Assembly: GCF_002865645.1 (NCBI RefSeq)
Contig: NW_020194585.1
Coordinates: forward strand, 1-64,000
Direction: 5' to 3'
Origin: Hyaloscypha bicolor E
Taxonomy: Eukaryota > Ascomycota > Leotiomycetes > Helotiales > Hyaloscyphaceae
DNA length: 64,000 bases
The first letter of the stretch is position 1. Each line of letters opens with the position of its first letter. Below the pieces are notes generated by a model. That model did not search any database. It worked only from the letters and a program-made list of their open reading frames with translations, and had not been told where the DNA came from. The position numbers were made by a program, and so were the translations under genes. This document shows, piece by piece, positions 57,690 through 64,000 of the stretch.

Positions 57690-60600
57690 AGTTTACTAAT
57701 AATATATAGTACTATTATATAGTTGTGAAATACTATTTATATAAGTTAGTAGAGTTGTTTTTGAAATAGGGATTATAGTATTATGGTATTAATATATAAT
57801 CTCTAAATTTACTAAGCCTAAAGGGATCTAGTTTACTAGTTGAGTTACTAATAGGACGCGAGGTTATATAACCATATCTTGTATTTCATATCCCGTATCT
57901 CGTATCCCGTAACTATATATATAGCTTCTAAAGAAATAGCTATACTAATACTAGAAACTCTCTAAAAAACGCGAAAAATAGTATCTCTCTCTAATTATAT
58001 ACAAATTCCCTAATCCGGTCTAATGCCAGATTTCTCAAATACTTTATATATCTATATTACTTCTAAGGTTTTAGTTATATACTAAAGGCTATAGCCTTTT
58101 ATATATAACTTTCCTTCTTATAATATCCTCCTATCTCATATATCTATTTTCTACTCTATTTATACTCGACCTATTTCTCTATATCTAATTATATAATATT
58201 CGTATTAATTAGATATTTAAGAGTATTTATTAGCTTCGATTTTATTATAGAATTAGTAGAATTCGATTTTCCCTTAATTTATTTAACTTCTATAATCTCT
58301 TATTATTTATATATCTAGTAAAGATATACTATATTAATTATTAAATACTTTTCTCGAATAGTTCCTAATTTAATAAGGCATTTATATAATAATTTCAAAT
58401 CTATATAAACTACTAGTAATAGTTCTATCTCTAGTACTTTATTAATTATAGATTTAACTAAAGTACTTATATTAAAGCCATAAGCCATATTATAAAGTTC
58501 TATAGCTAAAATACTTCTAGTAACTCTCTTATATTTAGTAGAAAACTAGTAAATAATATTAGTATATCTAGTTTTATTTACTAGAACTAAAATATATCTG
58601 ATTTAGGAAAAGAGATCTCTATTATTTATAAATAAAGTATTTATAAAAATAATTAAATATAAGAACTTCTTTACTAGCTTTATAAATTTTAGTTCTCTAG
58701 TAGTATTCTTAATTTACTATTAAATATATTTATTAAATGCCTTTATATTAGTCTCTAAAAGTTTAATAGCTTAAGTAATAATTAATAAATTATATAAAGC
58801 TTCTGGTTAATAGACTAATATAATATATACTTCTCTAGTATATTAGGTAATATATTAGTCTTTAATAGAGAAATCTTAATAAATAGTATTCTTATTACTT
58901 ATAATAATAGTATTTTTTATAGAAATAGTTTAGAGGTTTTTATATTAGTATTTCTATATAAAAGTAATTCTAGTAGTATTTATATAAATAATACCTTTAT
59001 TAAACTTGAGATTATAATTAATAATAAGGTATTTATATTTTTTAGCTAAGAACTTAGCCTTTTAGAGCTTTAGTTACTTTGTTTTTACAAAATTATTAGT
59101 TCTAATAAATAGGGTATTATTAGTTTAAAGGCTAATAATTCCGAAAGATTACTTATTATAGAGGAAATAAAAATTATAAGTTAACTATTTTATAGAAAAG
59201 TTATTAATATAGTAGAAATAGTAAGTTTTAAACTAGTAGTTTCTAGCTTCTAGTATATTATATAGTAATTTTATAATCTTTAGAACTAAATTATTATTTA
59301 GATTTAGCTTTCTAGTAAGCTTATAAAATAAGTTAATATAAAAATTATAGTTAAGTAAGATTATTAATTAGATATAAGCTTATAAGATATTATATAAATA
59401 TAGTTCTATAATATTTATTATTATAGTAATAATACTAAAAATAATTCTCTAGCTAATATATAAAATAATAAGTAATTATATTAATACTATATATTTCTTA
59501 CTATTATTATAAGCTTAAATAACTAGTCTCGACTTCTTAAATTCTCTTTCTATATTTTTATTCTTAATCTTATTAATAAACCGGGAATTAAAGATATATA
59601 TCTTTTTTAGTATTTAAGATCTAAAAGTAACCTCAAATATATCTTTTTCTAAAAAAAACTAGTAATTTTAACTTAGTAGGAATTCTTATATAAGTTATTA
59701 TTTTATAGAAATACTATAAAATCCGGGTTTTTATAAAAGTATTCTTTATTATACTTTAGTAAAATAGCGGGAATAATAAGAGAAATTATATTTATATTAC
59801 TTTTAATCTTATTATAAAGTTCAGAAATAGATTTAAGTTTAGGGCTATTAGTAATAACCTTAATATTTCCTATATAAAAGGGCTTTATAAAGATTAAATA
59901 AAAGGTAATATTACTATATAATAAAGCTAGTATATAGTTCTCTCTATTAATAGCTACTAGCTTATATGGCCTATTCTAATTATTAAATTAATTAATATTT
60001 CTTTTATATTATATAAAAATATTTAAATTTAAAAGAAGTTTATAAATATTAGTAGTACTAGAACTATTTCGGGTATTTAAGATATTTGTAATCTAATATC
60101 TAGCTTAAAGCTTCTGAATTTCTATTATTACTTTTTTAAGTATTACTAATTACTATAATATAATTAGTAATAGAATATTATATTTAGTTATTTAAAATAA
60201 AATATTATAAATCAAGAAAATTAGAATAATACTATTAGGTCTAATAGAATTATTAATAGCCTTAAAAGCTATTTAGAATATAGTATTCTTATTAATTCTA
60301 TTAATTTTAGCTATAATAATAAGGTAAATATATTAAATCGGGCTATAATAATATTCTATAATTCTAATAAAATTATAAGCTTTTATAGAAATAATTTTAA
60401 CCTTAGTTCTTATAATATTTATAAGCTAAATAAACTCTTTACTAGTAAACTACTTTCTAGTATCTATTATAATCTAATTAGAAAGGCCTAAATATATAAT
60501 ATACTAATATTTTAAAGCTATTAGCTAGTTTAATATTAAGTACTTTTATTAATAATATAAAATATAAACTTACTAGAAATATAAAAAATATTAATAATAA

Positions 60601-63600
60601 TAAAGTAATTAAAACTAATATTATCTTTTAAGTTAAACTTAAATTATTTTAGTAATTATCCGAATTTCTAGTATTATTTATAATACTTTATAAAGTATTT
60701 AAGGGCTTTTATATTAATATTATAGCCTATTTATTCTAGTATATTTCGGAGCTTACTAATAAATAAATAACTAAAATAGTAATATAGATATTATAATTCG
60801 ATTTTTATAAAAAAGTAGGAATTATAAATAAAGAATTCGGAAATAAAGCTTTATAAAATAGTATTCTAAAGCAGGAAAAAGTATCTAAAATATTATATTA
60901 TAAATATAAAGTATCTAGTAAAGATAATAAAATAATTAGTAAGATTATTAAAATAGATCTCTAGCTTATTTATATTAGCTAAACTAAATAAGAATAAAGT
61001 TTTTATAAATATAATATGAAATTATATTTATCTAATTAGTATTCTTATTATTATAGATCTAATAAAGAATATAGATCTAATACTAAACTAGATATTAACT
61101 TAATTTTTAGTAGTTTTATTAAGTTTAATACTATTATTAGTCTATTATAAAGCTTAGAATTAGTTAGAACTAGTAGTTAAGAATTTAGAGGCTCTAGTAT
61201 TAATTATAATTCCGTAAAAGTAATAAGTATTATATTTTAATATATTATTAATTATAAATATCTAAGTATTTTCTATTTATTTAATAGACTTTAAAATATA
61301 GTTTTTACTTATTATCTAGTATATAAGAGAAAGAGAAATAAGGTTATTTATAAGAATATTAGTTATAGAAATAGTAGAAGTAAAAGCTATAGGAATAGCT
61401 AGAAAGCTTTTAATAGAAATAAAATAGAAATTAAAGTAATATTTCTTTCTTTTATTTATTTTTACTAATAAGGCTTTAAAAGTATTATTTACTAGTTTGT
61501 CCTTATTACTCTTATTATTTTCTTTTCCTTTGAATTTAATAATATACTATATATAAGTATTACTAAAATATTTATTAAAGTTATAAGTATTTCGGAATCT
61601 AAATTAATAAATATTTCTATTCTTAAATCGAGCCTTTTTAGCCTCTTATTTCTCTAGTATATATTTCTATAAATAGTATTCGGGTTTTTTATATATAGAA
61701 TATAATTTCAGAATATAATTATTATAAGTTCCGAAATTATAGCTAGATTTATATTAATAATTTCTAAATAAATAGTAGTTTAGAGAATTTTAAGAATAGT
61801 ATTATTAATTAGTAAAGAGAATTTCAGTATTAATTTATTATTTCTTCTTATAAATAATAATAAATAATTAGAGCTTATTAATAAGTTAGCTAAAATTAGG
61901 AAAAGAATCCGAGATTATATATTAGTATACTAATATACCTTAATAAAAGATAATAATTTTATTATATAGGAATTCGGTATTTTATAAGGCAAATACTAGT
62001 TTATATTATAATTTATATAGATTATTAATTAGTAATTAGATAAGTTCAAATATTTTTTTTTTAAGATATTAAGCTATTATAATTACTATTATAATAGTAT
62101 TTTACTTATTTAAGTTTTAATATTAGAAACTAGGGCTTTTAAAGAAGCTATAAATATTTATATAAGCCTTTTTATATATATATTAAAAGAGCTAGTTATT
62201 ATAAAAGTAATCTTATACTAGTTCCTTTAATATAATAAAGAAAGCTCTTACTAATATCTTTTATAAAAGCTTTATATATTAGTAAATATTAAGGAAAATA
62301 ATAAGTTTTTAATTAAAACTATTATTAGTTTTATTATATTTCTATATTTTAATATATATTTTTATTATTTCTCTAATTAGCTTTATAATAAGAGAACTAG
62401 TTAAAAGACTATTTAGAAATAATAAAAATAGTAGAAATAGTAAAAATCTATTATTACTAGCTCTTTATAGTCCGATACTAGTAAGAGTAATTATAAGTAA
62501 TAAAGAAATATAAGTAATAATTAGTTTAATTTATTAATTTCTTATAATACTATTATTAAGAAATATATATAATAAGATAATAGGGCCCGTATTAAGATCT
62601 AGTCTAATAATAATAATATTAGCTATAATTCAGGTATATTACTTTTTTTTCTAAATAGTATTAACTAAGAACTATATAATAATAAGTCTCTTATTATTTT
62701 ATTTAATATAAATACTATTATATTATAAAATAATTTATAATTCATATAATATATATTAATCTAAATAATTAAATACTTTAAGATTAAAATTACTAAAAAT
62801 TCTTTTTAAATAATTCCTAGAGATTATTATTAGTTAACTTCTTTACCTTATACTAGAATAGTCTAATATTAAAATAGTTTAGAACTTTCTTATTATTATA
62901 GGTAATTAGATTAATATTACTTTTCTATTTTTTATTTATATATATCTATTTTATAGTTCTACTATATTAAATTCCTAGGGCCAAGCCCTTTTTAATATAT
63001 ATATAATTTATAATAAGAGAGGTTTAAAAATAAGGTAATTTATAGTAAGTTTATAGAAAGAATTTAATAATAAAGATATTTAGATACCTAATTTAGATAC
63101 TAGATATCTAGTTCAGATATCTAATTAAAATACTAGATATTTTAAATACCTAAAAGTATTAAAAATATTAAAGTAAATATTTTGCTTTTAAATATTTCAT
63201 TTATAATAAGAAATTTAGGAAGTGAAATATTATAATTCCGAGAAAGTCTAAAGTTTAAAGAACTCGATTTAATAATAAAATTAGAATAATAGTTAAAGAG
63301 CTTTAAGGATATATATAGGATATATATTCCGGAGAGAATATTTTATAAATATAGGTATTATATAAGTAAAAAAAAAATAGATTTTAAGAAAGTAATCTTG
63401 GAACTAAAAGAAATTAGTTTTAAAGAATAATAAATAATTAAATAATTAAATAACTAACCGCTTATTAATTAGTAAGAACTAGAGTCTTTTTCTTTAGATT
63501 ACTAAATACTTTATAAAGTTAATAAGTAATTTCTTTTTTTAATAAAATAATTATTAGTTCTTAATAAAAGCTAGCTATTTTCTTTTTTAGGTTACCGGAT

Positions 63601-64000
63601 ATTTTATAAAGTTAATAGGTAGTTCTTTCCTTTAATATAGACTAGTTTAATTTTACTATAAGCTACCGGATACTTTTTTAATTTAAAAAATTCTATATTC
63701 TAATTTATATATATAAACTAATTAGTATTAATTTACTAGTAATATATAATACTATTATATAATTATAAAATACTATTTATATAAATTAGTAAAATTGTTT
63801 TTAAAATAGGAATTATAGTATTATAGTATTAATATATAATTCCAAAATTTATTAAATCTAAAAAAATCTAGTTTACTAGTTAAATTATTAATAAAATATA
63901 AAATTATATAATTATATAATTATATTTTATATTTTATATCTTATAACTATATATATAATTTTTAAAGAAATAGCTATATTAATAATAACTAATAATTATA
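57690..64000 (+). mobile_element. RIP-degraded LTR element, right end outside the window
   Basis: The segment from about 57690 (tagtttactaataatatata) is repeated directly at about 63725-64000, with shared boxes tactattatata, aatactatttatata, ttagtattaatatataa and ctagtttactagtt in the same order. These are LTRs of one element, the second truncated by the window end. The interior of about 5.5 kb is AT-rich with stops in all frames and no readable domain. The left repeat keeps more C/G (acgcgaggttatataacc, cgtatcccgtaact) than the right one, which is almost pure A/T. Confidence 0.65.

Noticed and set aside
1..64000. tRNA, rRNA or CRISPR-like arrays
   Set aside because: No cloverleaf with a GTTCRANNC box in a suitable context was seen, and repeats are transposon ends, not spaced direct repeats.

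Overview
This window looks like a chromosome segment of a filamentous ascomycete (Pezizomycotina). Coding genes carry short 46-96 nt GT-AG introns. HET-domain genes, an X-intrinsic aquaporin, a G1 (eqolisin) peptidase and a GH55 glucanase are all families typical of such fungi. GC-balanced gene islands alternate with extremely AT-rich, stop-riddled blocks that look like retrotransposons destroyed by repeat-induced point mutation (RIP). No rRNA, tRNA, CRISPR array or operon was seen. All gene models were built by eye from splice motifs. The intron-containing models given start and stop coordinates were checked for total coding length divisible by three.

Layout. 1-8620: RIP-degraded block with a GC-normal island (5751-6360) and a short element (6482-6724). 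8751-10075: Ginger-like DNA transposon derivative, internally deleted, about 180 bp upstream of a peptide-transporter gene (10256-12541). 13619-17375 (minus): 15-exon secreted GH55 beta-1,3-glucanase. 18053-20101: HET gene. 20650-21851: XIP aquaporin, followed by a broken HET 3' end (22297-22757). 22914-24941: three non-autonomous inverted-repeat elements. 25546-26521: G1 peptidase. 28037-30112 (minus): membrane-anchored aspartic-protease homologue that has lost both catalytic Asp residues. 31406-33617: large repetitive surface protein. 35539-36165 (minus): GNAT acetyltransferase. 37548-39401: second full HET gene. 40901-48107: short terminal-repeat element split by a minus-strand Ty3/Gypsy-like retrotransposon. 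48168-49950 (minus): sugar transporter. 50-57 kb: gene-poor, with one good small secreted protein gene (53672-54000, minus) and GAGTAG-rich inverted arrays. 57690-64000: another RIP-degraded LTR element running off the window.

The genes do not form one pathway. Several suit an environmental or plant-associated lifestyle (glucan and protein breakdown, peptide and sugar uptake, secreted or surface proteins, self/non-self recognition). The clearest signals beyond ordinary genes are in the mobile DNA. There is a Ginger-like element whose terminal repeats carry palindromic boxes on a 20-bp pitch. A four-copy family of about 200-240 bp elements with TGTGACGGC-type ends has a perfect 5-bp target duplication at every copy. 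In the nested insertion, RIP has hit one LTR heavily and nearly spared the other, which lies next to the transporter gene.
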